Positions 10,252 through 18,036 of a stretch of 64,000 nucleotides of DNA are shown in pieces. Made by a program: the position numbers and the translations under genes. A model generated the notes under the pieces. It ran no database searches and was not told the origin of the DNA. It saw nothing but the letters and a program-made list of their open reading frames with translations. This stretch comes from Akkermansia muciniphila. Lineage in GTDB: Bacteria > Verrucomicrobiota > Verrucomicrobiia > Verrucomicrobiales > V1-33. Location: assembly GCA_943333275.1 (NCBI GenBank), contig CALQSQ010000006.1, positions 17,516 to 81,515 of the forward strand, in the 5' to 3' direction. Numbering within the stretch: the first letter of the stretch is position 1; each line of letters starts with the position of its first letter.

Positions 10252-12258
10252 ATGCGCCTCGTCACCCTGCTATCGTTTTGCTTCCTGCTCTCCGTCTCCC
10301 GCGCGGAATTGCCGGAATTTCGATTCTCGCTGGATCACATGGATCTCAAGGTGGCGCCGGAGGAGGATTTCTTTCGTTATGCCTGCGGCACCTGGTTGAA
10401 ACAAAACAAGATTCCGTCGGATCGGGCATCGTGGGGACCGACGGAGTATCTCATGGAGAGAAATGCGGCGCAACTGAGGGCGATTTGTGATGCAGTGGCG
10501 GCGGGCTCCGGTGGCGGGCCGGAGGCGTTGGTGGGGCCGTTTTTTGCGGCGGCGATGAACGAGACGAAAATGAATGAACTCGGCTGGACTCCCGTGGCGG
10601 GGGATCTGGCAAGCATCGAAGCCATCACAGATAAATCCTCCCTCGCCGAACTCATGGGCGCCTTCCAATTCCACGGCGACAGCACGCTCTTCGGCTGGTA
10701 TGTCGATGCCGATGCCCGTGAGAGCGACCGCTACGCCTTCCACATTACGCAGGGCGGGCTGTCCCTGCCGGATCGCGATTATTATCTTCACGCCGACTTC
10801 GCAAAAGTCCTCTCCGCCTACACCTCCCATGTGGAGAAAATCTTCACCCTCGCAGGCGATGATCCCCCCGCCGCCCAAGCCCATGCCGCCACCATCGTGC
10901 GCCTGGAGACCGCCCTCGCCAAAGTTTCCAAACCCGCCGAGGACCTCAACGATGCCGTGGAAAATTACCACAAGCTCACCGATGCGGAACTCACCGCCCT
11001 CGCCCCGGATTTCCCCTGGCCCTCCTTCTGGAAAGGCCTCACGTTCCACCCCACCACCCTCGTCCTCGGCCAGCCGGAGTTCCTCGCCGCCGCCGCCAAA
11101 CTCTTCGCCGCAGAGTCCCTCGCCGACTGGAAGACCTACGTCCGCTGGAACATCCTCAGCAACGCCTCACCCTCCCTCCACCAAGCCGCCGCCGACGAAA
11201 ATTTCGCCTTCTACGGCAAAGTCCTCGAAGGCCAGCAGGAACAAAGCCCCCGCTGGAAACGCGCCGTCAAGATCACCGATGCCTCGCTCGGCGATGCCCT
11301 CGGCCAGCTCTACGTCGCCAAGCATTTTCCCCCCGCTGCCAAGCAGTGCATGGAAACAATGGTCGCCAACCTCAAAGCCACCTACGCCGACCACATCCGC
11401 CAGGCCACCTGGATGAGCCCCGCCACCCGCGACAAAGCCCTCCTCAAGCTCGACAAATTCCACGCCAAGCTCGGCTACCCCGATAAATGGAAAACCTACG
11501 ACGGCCTCCAAATCCTCCCCGGCGACTACTACGGCAATCTCCAGCGCACCGCCCTCTGGCACTCCCAGTTCCAGCTCCGCCGCGTCGGCCAGCCCGTCGA
11601 CCGCGACGAGTGGGCCATGACCGCCCCCACCGTCAACGCCTACTTCAACCAGAACAACAACGAGATCGTCTTCCCCGCCGGCATCCTCCAGCCACCCTTC
11701 TTCGACCTCACCCTCGACGACGCCATCAACTACGGCTCCACCGGCGCCGTCATCGGCCATGAAATGACCCACGGCTTCGACAGCGAAGGCCGCAAATTCA
11801 ACGCCTCCGGCAACCTCGAAGACTGGTGGACCCCCGCCGACGCCGCCGAATTCAACCGCCGCGCCGACGTCCTCATCCAGGACTTCAACCGCCGCGAAGG
11901 CCTCCCGGGCATCAAAGTAAACGGCAAACTCACCCTCCCCGAAAACATCGCGGATCTCGGCGGCATCGTCCTCGCCTACGAAGCCCTCCAGCGCGCCCTC
12001 AAAGAAAACCCACCCCCCACCGCCACCATCGGCGGCTTCACCCCCCAGCAACGCTACTTCCTCAGCTACACCCAGAGCTGGATGCAACTCGCCCAGTCCG
12101 CCATCATCCGCAAACGCATGGCCAGCGACTCCCACGCCCCCGACCACCTCCGCGCCATCGCCCCCCTGCAAAACTTCCAACCCTGGTACGACGCCTTCCA
12201 CATCCCCCCCAAAAGCAAAATGTACCTCCCCCCCGCCAAACGCGCCACCATCTGGTAG
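10252..12258 (+). CDS. M13-family zinc metallopeptidase (neprilysin/PepO-like)
   Basis: This 668-residue exported endopeptidase begins with a signal peptide (MRLVTLLSFCFLLSVSRA). It has the N-terminal M13 signature DFFRYACGTWLKQNKIP, the substrate-cleft motif NAYFNQNNNEIVFPAGI, the zinc motif HEMTH (H503, E504, H507), ENIADLGG with the third ligand E564, and the usual C-terminal FQPWYDAFHI. Family members cut oligopeptides in the periplasm. All catalytic residues are present and length is normal. From about 10,900 on, nearly all codons end in C, giving a very C-rich plus strand and long false reading frames opposite. The gene is divergent from the lactonase gene and convergent with the small regulator. 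Confidence 0.95.
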   Translation: MRLVTLLSFCFLLSVSRAELPEFRFSLDHMDLKVAPEEDFFRYACGTWLKQNKIPSDRASWGPTEYLMERNAAQLRAICDAVAAGSGGGPEALVGPFFAAAMNETKMNELGWTPVAGDLASIEAITDKSSLAELMGAFQFHGDSTLFGWYVDADARESDRYAFHITQGGLSLPDRDYYLHADFAKVLSAYTSHVEKIFTLAGDDPPAAQAHAATIVRLETALAKVSKPAEDLNDAVENYHKLTDAELTALAPDFPWPSFWKGLTFHPTTLVLGQPEFLAAAAKLFAAESLADWKTYVRWNILSNASPSLHQAAADENFAFYGKVLEGQQEQSPRWKRAVKITDASLGDALGQLYVAKHFPPAAKQCMETMVANLKATYADHIRQATWMSPATRDKALLKLDKFHAKLGYPDKWKTYDGLQILPGDYYGNLQRTALWHSQFQLRRVGQPVDRDEWAMTAPTVNAYFNQNNNEIVFPAGILQPPFFDLTLDDAINYGSTGAVIGHEMTHGFDSEGRKFNASGNLEDWWTPADAAEFNRRADVLIQDFNRREGLPGIKVNGKLTLPENIADLGGIVLAYEALQRALKENPPPTATIGGFTPQQRYFLSYTQSWMQLAQSAIIRKRMASDSHAPDHLRAIAPLQNFQPWYDAFHIPPKSKMYLPPAKRATIW

Positions 12259-12266
12259 CGTGGTGC

Positions 12267-12587
12267 TCAGCGTCGTGAAGGCTTCGAGTCCAGCACGAAG
12301 CGGATCAGACCCTGCACCGTGCAGTGCGACTCGATGGCGTGGCGCAGCGGGAGTTTGCCGTGGAGGGTGTAGACATTGCGGCGGCCCTGACGTTCGCGTT
12401 TGAGCACGCCGCCGGCTTCGAGTTCGGAAATGATCTTGTGCACCGCGCGTTCCGTGATGCCCACGGAGGTGGCGATGTCGCGCAGGCGCATCTCCGGATC
12501 CGAGGCCAGGCTGAGCAGCACGTGGGCGTGATTGGTGAAGAACGTCCAGCCGGAGGGCGGCGGACTGGGTGCGGCAGATTTTTTCAT
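12267..12587 (-). CDS. Small winged-helix transcriptional regulator (MarR/ArsR-like)
   Basis: This 106-residue protein is a single winged-helix domain: a FFTNHAHVLLSLASDPEMRLRD helix pair, then IATSVGITERAVHKIISELE, which reads as a helix-turn-helix with recognition helix, and the wing GVLKRERQGRRNVYTLH. There is no ligand domain. I chose the ATG at 12587 (MKKSAAPS); the longer reading would include the divergent intergenic region. It is transcribed away from sbtA and the carbonic anhydrase, with a perfect palindrome at 12616-12645 between them, so it probably regulates that operon and itself. Similar small regulators next to SbtA in non-cyanobacteria occur from memory; the effector is unknown. 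Confidence 0.85.
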   Translation of the reverse strand: MKKSAAPSPPPSGWTFFTNHAHVLLSLASDPEMRLRDIATSVGITERAVHKIISELEAGGVLKRERQGRRNVYTLHGKLPLRHAIESHCTVQGLIRFVLDSKPSRR

Positions 12588-12615
12588 TTTAAATTGGACA
12601 GGAGACAAATGCGGT

Positions 12616-12645
12616 GAAATACATGAATAACAGTTCATGTATTTC
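12616..12645. promoter_or_regulatory. Perfect inverted repeat, probable operator
   Basis: GAAATACATGAA, a six-base spacer TAACAG, then TTCATGTATTTC: 12-base arms that match perfectly. The site lies between the divergent winged-helix regulator (start 12587) and sbtA (start 12703), 28 bases from the regulator start codon and 57 from that of sbtA. It is AT-rich compared with its surroundings. A centre-to-centre half-site distance of 18 bases places the two halves on nearly the same DNA face at slightly under two turns, as expected for a dimeric winged-helix protein. It is followed by no U-tract, so a terminator is unlikely. Confidence 0.75.
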
Positions 12646-12702
12646 TATTCCAGCAAATAAACACCAGAAACCCTCAACACGCAAGTCCCCACCAGCCCCC
12701 TC

Positions 12703-13689
12703 ATGGAACTCATCCAATCCCTCACCGCCAGTCTGCTCTCCCCCATGGTCCTCGCCTTTGTGCTGGGGATTGTCGCCACGCTCATCAAGAGCGACCTCAA
12801 GTTCCCGGACGAGCTGCAGTCGGCGCTGACGATCTATCTGCTCTTCGCCATCGGCCTCAAGGGAGGCATGAAGCTGGAAGGCCTGAGCCTTTCCGTGGTG
12901 GGCGGGCCGCTGCTCAGCGCCATTCTGCTCAGCGTGGTGATTCCGGTGTGGTGCTTTTATATCTTGAAAGGTTTTGTCCGGCTGAATTCCATCAATGCCG
13001 GGGCCATTGCCGCCCATTATGGATCGGTCTCCGCGGTGACGTTCAGTGCGGCCCTGGCATTTCTGGAGAATGCCAGGGTGCCTGTGGAGGGATTCGTCCC
13101 CGCCCTGCTTGCCATCATGGAAGCCCCCGCCATCATCGTCGCGGTGTTTCTGGCCTTGAGAAAAAGGGGCGGTGGCGACTCCGCTCCCGGCGAGTTCAAG
13201 CACCTGCTCCACGATCTGCTCACCGGCAAGGGCATCATCCTCCTCCTCGGCGGCCTGGCCATCGGACTGGCCTGCGGCAAAAAGGGTTTCGATCAGGTGG
13301 CACCCATGTTCGATGCCCCATTCAAAGGCGTGCTCACCCTCTTCCTGCTCGAAGTCGGGCTCGTCACCGGCCGGAGGCTGGGTGATTTAAAGGCTGCGGG
13401 CTGGAGGCTCGTGGCCTTTGCCATTGTCATGCCCATCCTGCACGGGTGCCTTGGGGCCCTGCTGGGGAAATGGTGCGGCTTGGGGCTGGGCGGCAGCACG
13501 GTGCTGGCCACGCTCGCCGCCAGTGCCTCCTACATCGCCGCCCCCGCCCCCGCCGCCATCCGCATCGCCCTGCCCACCGCCAGTCCCGCCTACTACTTCA
13601 CCTCCTCCCTGGCCATCACCTTTCCCTTCAACATCGTCCTCGGCATCCCTCTCTACCACGGCGTGGCCAAGTTCCTGCTCAACGCATGA
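12703..13689 (+). CDS. sbtA: SbtA-type sodium-dependent bicarbonate permease
   Basis: This 328-residue integral membrane protein is of the SbtA/DUF897 family. It has about ten transmembrane segments arranged as two inverted halves, with the family features FPDELQSALTIYLLFAIGLKGG in the first half, AAHYGSVSAVTFSAAL at the broken-helix region, and LATLAASASYIAAPAPAAIRIALP in the second half. SbtA imports bicarbonate with sodium. The usual PII-like partner SbtB is absent here; a divergent winged-helix regulator takes its place. Forty-two bases downstream lies a periplasmic beta-carbonic anhydrase, so the pair should interconvert and import inorganic carbon, probably for carboxylating enzymes of a heterotroph. 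The start is the ATG giving MELIQS. Confidence 0.92.
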   Translation: MELIQSLTASLLSPMVLAFVLGIVATLIKSDLKFPDELQSALTIYLLFAIGLKGGMKLEGLSLSVVGGPLLSAILLSVVIPVWCFYILKGFVRLNSINAGAIAAHYGSVSAVTFSAALAFLENARVPVEGFVPALLAIMEAPAIIVAVFLALRKRGGGDSAPGEFKHLLHDLLTGKGIILLLGGLAIGLACGKKGFDQVAPMFDAPFKGVLTLFLLEVGLVTGRRLGDLKAAGWRLVAFAIVMPILHGCLGALLGKWCGLGLGGSTVLATLAASASYIAAPAPAAIRIALPTASPAYYFTSSLAITFPFNIVLGIPLYHGVAKFLLNA

Positions 13690-13731
13690 CGCCCCGCACC
13701 GCACCGCCCATCACCCACAACACCCATACCC

Positions 13732-14433
13732 ATGCAACACCCCATCCACACCACCACCGCCCTCCTGTCCCTCAGCGCAGCCCTGTTCCTTTCCAGCTGT
13801 GCCACCTCCGTCGTCCAAACCAAGCAGTCCCAAGCCTCCCTTTCACCAGCCCAGGCCGTGGAAGCGTTGAAACAGGGGAATGACCGCTTCGTCTCAGGCC
13901 ACGGCAAACACCGCGATCTCCAGGCCCAGGCTCGGAAGACCGCAGCCGGCCAGTATCCCTTCGCAGCCGTGCTCGGCTGCATCGACTCCCGCGCCTCCAA
14001 TGAAATCATTTTCGACCAGGGCATTGGCGACATCTTCAGCGCCCGCGTCGCGGGAAATGTCCTTAACGACGACCTCCTCGGCAGCCTCGAATACGCCGCA
14101 GCCAAGGCTGGTGCCAAGGCCATCGTCGTCGTGGGCCACACCGGCTGCGGCGCGGTCGGCGGCGCTTGTGCCAACGTGAAGCTCGGCCACGTCACCGGAC
14201 TGGTCGATAAAATCAAGCCCTCAGTCAGGAAAGTCCTCGCGGATCCCCACGCCGCCCACCAAGGTCCGGCCTTTGAAAACCGCGTGGCCGAGGAAAATGT
14301 GAAATACGTCACCCAGCTCATCCGGCAACGCAGCACCATCCTGCGCGACCTCGAACGCCAGGGTAAACTCCAGATTACCGCCGGCATTTATCATCTCGAC
14401 ACCGGGAAGGTGGAATTTTTCGACAGAAATTAA
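13732..14433 (+). CDS. Lipoprotein beta-class carbonic anhydrase
   Basis: This 233-residue beta-carbonic anhydrase has GCIDSR (zinc ligand C83, with D85 and R87 as the catalytic dyad) and GHTGCGAV (zinc ligands H136 and C139). The N-terminus is a lipoprotein signal peptide with the lipobox LSSC (C23), so the enzyme should be lipid-anchored facing the periplasm or outer leaflet, unlike the common cytoplasmic form. It interconverts CO2 and bicarbonate next to the SbtA bicarbonate importer encoded just upstream; the two are surely one operon. All catalytic residues are present and length is normal. Lipidation is read from the lipobox only. Confidence 0.93.
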   Translation: MQHPIHTTTALLSLSAALFLSSCATSVVQTKQSQASLSPAQAVEALKQGNDRFVSGHGKHRDLQAQARKTAAGQYPFAAVLGCIDSRASNEIIFDQGIGDIFSARVAGNVLNDDLLGSLEYAAAKAGAKAIVVVGHTGCGAVGGACANVKLGHVTGLVDKIKPSVRKVLADPHAAHQGPAFENRVAEENVKYVTQLIRQRSTILRDLERQGKLQITAGIYHLDTGKVEFFDRN

Positions 14434-14520
14434 AAAACCCCCGTCGGACCGGCGTCTGCGATGGCAGCCAGTCCCACCAGCATCGCGGCGCCGGCCATCT
14501 TCATGGGCATCCCCCCGCCC

Positions 14521-14548
14521 TTGCCAAATGCACCCTTCATGTTATAGT
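14521..14548 (+). promoter_or_regulatory. Sigma70-like promoter of lipoprotein copy 1, leaderless spacing
   Basis: TTGCCA (14521-14526), a 16-base spacer and TATAGT (14543-14548). Only eight bases separate the -10 box from the ATG at 14557, so transcription should start at or next to the start codon. The same arrangement precedes both downstream paralogues. Confidence 0.6.
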
Positions 14549-14556
14549 CAGTACAC

Positions 14557-15303
14557 ATGGCCACCCTGCTTCCCCGCACGCTCCTCGCACTCTGCCTGCT
14601 CCTCACCGCCTGCCAGAAAGAGAAAACTCCCCCCGCGAAAAACACCCGCGCAGAGAGAATCCAACTCCTCCTCAACCAGGGCAACGAACAGCGCCGCAAC
14701 TTCGCCAACACCGACGCCCTCGCCATCTACCAGCAAGCCCTCGCCCTCTGCGGCAAATCCAAAGACGCCCACCTCTGGTCAGACATCGCCAAACAGATCG
14801 CCTTCACCCATCAAAGCCTCGGCGATCCTGAAAGCGCCGTCGCCCTCTACCGCGAAATCCTCGCCCAGAACAACAAACACTTCGGCAAGACCTCCCCGGA
14901 GAGCGCCGACACCGCAGACAACCTCGCCCACCTCCTTTGGTTGCGGGGCGACTACGTCGCAGTGGAGACCCTCCTGCGCCGCATGGTCGCCTTGAATGAG
15001 AGCGCCTTCCGCAGAAAGCACTATCCGGAAGCCGGCATCGGCAGATGCGCCCACCAGCTCACCAGCAGCCTCACCAGCCTCGGCACCTTTCTTGAACAAT
15101 CCAAGCCCCTCAAGGAAGTGGAGCCCCTCATCAGGCGCGCCTTGAAGGTGGAGATCGGCTACCATGCGAAAACCAAGAAAATGGACGCCTCCCTCTATGA
15201 CGCCATGGACAAATACCATTCCACCCTCGTCAAAATGGGCGACACAGCGGAGCAGGCCCAGGAAAAGATCGATGCCATGATGCATTCGGTCGCCAAAAGG
15301 TGA
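14557..15303 (+). CDS. TPR-like lipoprotein, copy 1 of 3
   Basis: This 248-residue protein has a lipoprotein signal peptide (MATLLPRTLLALCLLLTAC, lipobox LTAC with C19). The mature part is made of helical repeats of tetratricopeptide type: FANTDALAIYQQALALCG, AFTHQSLGDPESAVALYREILAQN, and a third pair ending in LIRRALKVEI. Two paralogues follow directly in tandem and share the signal peptide, the repeats and the C-terminal GDTAEQAQEKIDAMM motif. The function is unknown; TPR lipoproteins usually scaffold protein complexes at the outer membrane. It lies after the carbonic anhydrase gene but has its own promoter, so it is probably a separate unit. Confidence 0.85.
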   Translation: MATLLPRTLLALCLLLTACQKEKTPPAKNTRAERIQLLLNQGNEQRRNFANTDALAIYQQALALCGKSKDAHLWSDIAKQIAFTHQSLGDPESAVALYREILAQNNKHFGKTSPESADTADNLAHLLWLRGDYVAVETLLRRMVALNESAFRRKHYPEAGIGRCAHQLTSSLTSLGTFLEQSKPLKEVEPLIRRALKVEIGYHAKTKKMDASLYDAMDKYHSTLVKMGDTAEQAQEKIDAMMHSVAKR

Positions 15304-15360
15304 GGCCCGCCCCGCAGCCTTCAGGAAACATCCGCCCCCCATGGGCCACCGCCGGGACCC

Positions 15361-15389
15361 TTGCCAACCCCGCCCCCTCTGTGTATCCT
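15361..15389 (+). promoter_or_regulatory. Sigma70-like promoter of lipoprotein copy 2, leaderless spacing
   Basis: TTGCCA (15361-15366), a 17-base spacer and TATCCT (15384-15389), with seven bases to the ATG at 15397. It matches the arrangement in front of copies 1 and 3. Confidence 0.58.
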
Positions 15390-15396
15390 CCGCCCC

Positions 15397-16143
15397 ATGG
15401 ATATGCTCCTCCCACGCACCCTCCTTGCACTCTGCCTGCTCATGAGTGCCTGCACGGATAAGCAACCTACCCTCACCTTCAAAGAGCGCGCGGCGAGATT
15501 CAAGGCTCTCAACGAGGAAGGAACAGCCCTGTGCAGCAAATTCGCCTACCGCGAAGCCCTCGCCGCCTACCAAAGCGCCCTCGCCCTTTGTGATAGAACC
15601 GCCTACCCCCTCCCCTGGTCCAATACCGCCAAAGATGCCGCCTGGACCCTTCGACAACTCGGCAAACACGACCAGGCCGAAGCCCTCTACCGCGAGATCC
15701 TCGCCCATAACGAACGATACATCGGCAAGGACTCCCCCGAGACCCTGGACACCATCGACTCCCTCCTCTCCCTCCTTTCACTGCGCAACGACGTCACCGA
15801 ATCCGCCTCCCTCCAGCGCCGATTGGTAACCATCCATGAAGCAAACCTCGCCAGGAACACCCCCGAGGAACGCAACAGCGGCAGGGACAGCCGCCTGTTG
15901 AGCAGCAGCCTGGAAAACCTCGGAGTCCTGCTGGAAAGCTCCCAGCGCTTTGACGAAGCAGAGCCCCTCATTCGCAAAGCATTGCAAGTCGAAGTGGCCT
16001 GCCAAATCAAAACCAAGACCACGAACACCGGCATCAACTCCCTGCAAGCCTCCTACCGCAACCTCCTCCTCAAAATGGGCGACACGGAAGAGCAGGCGCA
16101 GGAGAAGATCGATAAAATCATGGAGCCGCTCTCTAAAAAGTGA
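15397..16143 (+). CDS. TPR-like lipoprotein, copy 2 of 3
   Basis: This is a 248-residue paralogue of the genes on both sides, with the same signal peptide (LLPRTLLALCLLMSAC, lipobox C19). TPR-type helices include FAYREALAAYQSALALCD, TLRQLGKHDQAEALYREILAHN and a final FDEAEPLIRKALQVEV, and the C-terminus has the shared GDTEEQAQEKIDKIM motif. I chose the ATG at 15397. The TTG at 15361 in the same frame is part of the predicted -35 box and would destroy the signal peptide. The gene-to-gene distance of about 840 bases is constant across the array, which points to tandem duplication including the promoter. Function unknown. Confidence 0.85.
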   Translation: MDMLLPRTLLALCLLMSACTDKQPTLTFKERAARFKALNEEGTALCSKFAYREALAAYQSALALCDRTAYPLPWSNTAKDAAWTLRQLGKHDQAEALYREILAHNERYIGKDSPETLDTIDSLLSLLSLRNDVTESASLQRRLVTIHEANLARNTPEERNSGRDSRLLSSSLENLGVLLESSQRFDEAEPLIRKALQVEVACQIKTKTTNTGINSLQASYRNLLLKMGDTEEQAQEKIDKIMEPLSKK

Positions 16144-16200
16144 GGCCGGGAGCGGGATTTTGAAGCCGAGGGGGCCACCCTCTGGCCACTCCCCCCGCCC

Positions 16201-16229
16201 TTGCCCCCCGCGCCCATCCCGTTTACACT
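16201..16229 (+). promoter_or_regulatory. Sigma70-like promoter of lipoprotein copy 3, leaderless spacing
   Basis: TTGCCC (16201-16206), a 17-base spacer and TACACT (16224-16229), with seven bases to the ATG at 16237. The -10 box is weaker than in copies 1 and 2, but position and spacing are conserved. Confidence 0.5.
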
Positions 16230-16236
16230 CCCGCCC

Positions 16237-17004
16237 ATGGCCACCATGCTCCCGCGCACCCTCCTCGCACTCTGCCTGCTCATGAGCGCCTGTGAGGAAA
16301 AGCAAACTCCCACGCCCAAACCCCCGGCAACTGCCAAGCCTGCCGAGAAAACCGACGCGTTCACCGAATTGTACAATGAAGGAAACCTCCAGCGTGAAAA
16401 ATTCGCTTACCGCGAAGCACTCACTGCCTACGAGAAGGCCCTCGCTCTCTGTGATAAAGTTGCAGATGCTCAGAGGTGGTCCAAAACAGCGAAACAGGCC
16501 GCCTGGACCCATCAAGCGCTCGGCGCGTATGACAAAGCCGAAGCCCTCTTCCGTGAAATCCTCGCCCAGAACGACGCCCAATTCGGCAAGCCATCCCCAG
16601 ACAGCGCCGAAACCAACGATGCGCTCGTTCGCATCCTGTGCTTAACAGGCAAACTGGCGGATGCGGAGTCCCTTCTGCGCGACATGGTAGACGTTTGTGA
16701 AGACACCCTTGGCAAAAACAAACCCCAGGAAACCACCATCGGCAGCGACAGCCACCGGTTATCGGAAAGTTTGTTCAACCTAGGAAATTTTCTCCTAGAT
16801 CTAAACCGCCAAAAGGAAGCAGAGCCCATTGACAGAAAAGCGCTGCAAGTAGAGATCGACTGCCAGGTAAAAACAAAAATCCAAGACTCCAAATTATATT
16901 TCTACCAAATCAACTACCGCGGCACACTTATAGGATTGGGCGACACGGAGGAGCAGGCGCAAGCCAAGATCGATAAAATGATGGAGCCGTTGAGGAAGAA
17001 GTGA
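16237..17004 (+). CDS. TPR-like lipoprotein, copy 3 of 3
   Basis: This 255-residue third paralogue has the lipobox LMSAC (C19) and a short extra linker (QTPTPKPPATAKPAEKT) after it. The TPR-type segments are FAYREALTAYEKALALCD, THQALGAYDKAEALFREILAQN and QKEAEPIDRKALQVEI, and the C-terminal motif is GDTEEQAQAKIDKMM. The region from about 16,740 on uses fewer C-ending codons than the other copies, so this copy has diverged more. It is followed by a C-poor intergenic stretch. I chose the ATG at 16237, as the upstream TTG belongs to the promoter. Function unknown; it is likely exported to the outer membrane like its paralogues. Confidence 0.85.
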   Translation: MATMLPRTLLALCLLMSACEEKQTPTPKPPATAKPAEKTDAFTELYNEGNLQREKFAYREALTAYEKALALCDKVADAQRWSKTAKQAAWTHQALGAYDKAEALFREILAQNDAQFGKPSPDSAETNDALVRILCLTGKLADAESLLRDMVDVCEDTLGKNKPQETTIGSDSHRLSESLFNLGNFLLDLNRQKEAEPIDRKALQVEIDCQVKTKIQDSKLYFYQINYRGTLIGLGDTEEQAQAKIDKMMEPLRKK

Positions 17005-17322
17005 GGTAGGGAGAGTGGTTTTTAGGAAGGGGTTGGAATAAAGTGGGTAGGGTGGGCTTGAAGGGGAAAAGGGAGAGTTGGGAAGTGGAACTGGGGGATA
17101 GAAAGGTGAAGGTGGAAAGTGAGGAATTGAAAAAGGCGAGGTAAATTCTAGAACAAGTAGAAGGAAATGTTGGACCGGGGAGAGTGATTGTGAAATTGGG
17201 AGAAATGTTTTTGATAATGGGTGAGATGTTTTGAGTCTAATATTTAAATGCGGAGTTATCATTGCGGTTGACATTTTCAAAAAGGAGCTTACTTTTTTTC
17301 CCTAATCTGAATCTTTATTACC
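17005..17322 (+). other. C-poor intergenic spacer with a G-quadruplex motif
   Basis: No gene is seen. The plus strand from about 17,005 to 17,250 is nearly free of C and rich in G and A. It contains four or more G-runs with short loops at 17045-17073 (GGGTAGGGTGGG, then CTTGAA, GGGG, AAAA, GGG), which meets the usual G-quadruplex pattern. Near its right end TTGACA (17268-17273) could be the -35 box of the next gene, but I see no good -10 box at the proper distance. The composition is unlike the C-rich coding neighbours. Confidence 0.6.
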
Positions 17323-18033
17323 ATGGGAGGAGAATCTTTTATCGAACGTTACAGTCGGGCTGACTTGTTGAAGAGCATGATTAATGGGTTTTCTCCTGCT
17401 TTTAATCCTGCGGATACTCTGCTAACCATTTCTTCCTTCACTTCCTTTCTTACTTCCATCAGCACCATCAATGTTTTGATAGCGACTCAGGAGGGGAGCC
17501 TCACTACCAGTGCTGAGACGCGGAGTGCTCTGGTGAAGACGATGAAGAAGCGGGGGACGCAGATCGTGGGGAGGCTGAAGAGCAATGAGGCGTGGGTGGC
17601 GGAATGGGGGGCGGCGAAGTTGGTGGCGGATCGGCTGCGGGGGATGCGTGCGCCGAAGGGGAAGGGGGCGGCGCAGGGGCTTTTCCCGGAGGCTTCGGTG
17701 ACGCGGGGGAAGGGGGGGCAGGCGTTTGCGGAGACGGCGTTGCTTTTTGAGCAGCTCATGGGCATCGCGTCGGGCGCGCCGAACTGGTCGCTGGGGGTGC
17801 CGGTGGATATTTCCCCGACGACGCTGACGACGCTGCTCAACCAGCTCAAATCCCTGAACACCTCCATCGCCACCCTGCAAAGCACCCTGAAAACCAACCG
17901 CCAAAAACGCCAGGCCCTCTACACCGGCCCCAAAAGCCTCCAAGTGAAATTCCAAGCGCTCAAAAATGCGGTGAAAGGCCAATACGGGCAGGATAGCGCG
18001 GAAGCGGCATCGGTGCGGGGGGTGAAGTGGTAG
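17323..18033 (+). CDS. Hypothetical protein with a composition switch
   Basis: I do not recognise a family with confidence for this 236-residue protein. There is no signal peptide and no clear membrane segment, and much of it reads as alpha-helical. Residues about 168-200 (LTTLLNQLKSLNTSIATLQSTLKT) look like a short coiled coil. The C-terminus is YGQDSAEAASVRGVKW; similar tyrosine-glycine-x-(D/N)-S endings occur from memory in uncharacterised Bacteroidetes and PVC proteins. The first two thirds of the coding strand are G-rich with G-ending codons, while from about 17,820 it becomes C- and A-rich with C-ending codons. The stop codon at 18031-18033 directly abuts the MITE-like element. It is probably a real gene, judging from its length and the TTGACA upstream. 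Confidence 0.65.
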   Translation: MGGESFIERYSRADLLKSMINGFSPAFNPADTLLTISSFTSFLTSISTINVLIATQEGSLTTSAETRSALVKTMKKRGTQIVGRLKSNEAWVAEWGAAKLVADRLRGMRAPKGKGAAQGLFPEASVTRGKGGQAFAETALLFEQLMGIASGAPNWSLGVPVDISPTTLTTLLNQLKSLNTSIATLQSTLKTNRQKRQALYTGPKSLQVKFQALKNAVKGQYGQDSAEAASVRGVKW

Positions 18034-18036
18034 GGG

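Noticed and set aside
11167..12201. 344-codon minus-strand frame opposite the M13 peptidase
   Set aside because: Gly/Val/Glu-rich shadow of C-ending codons.
17750..17900. Composition switch as a replication origin
   Set aside because: There are no DnaA-box clusters or origin genes nearby; the switch is local to one gene.
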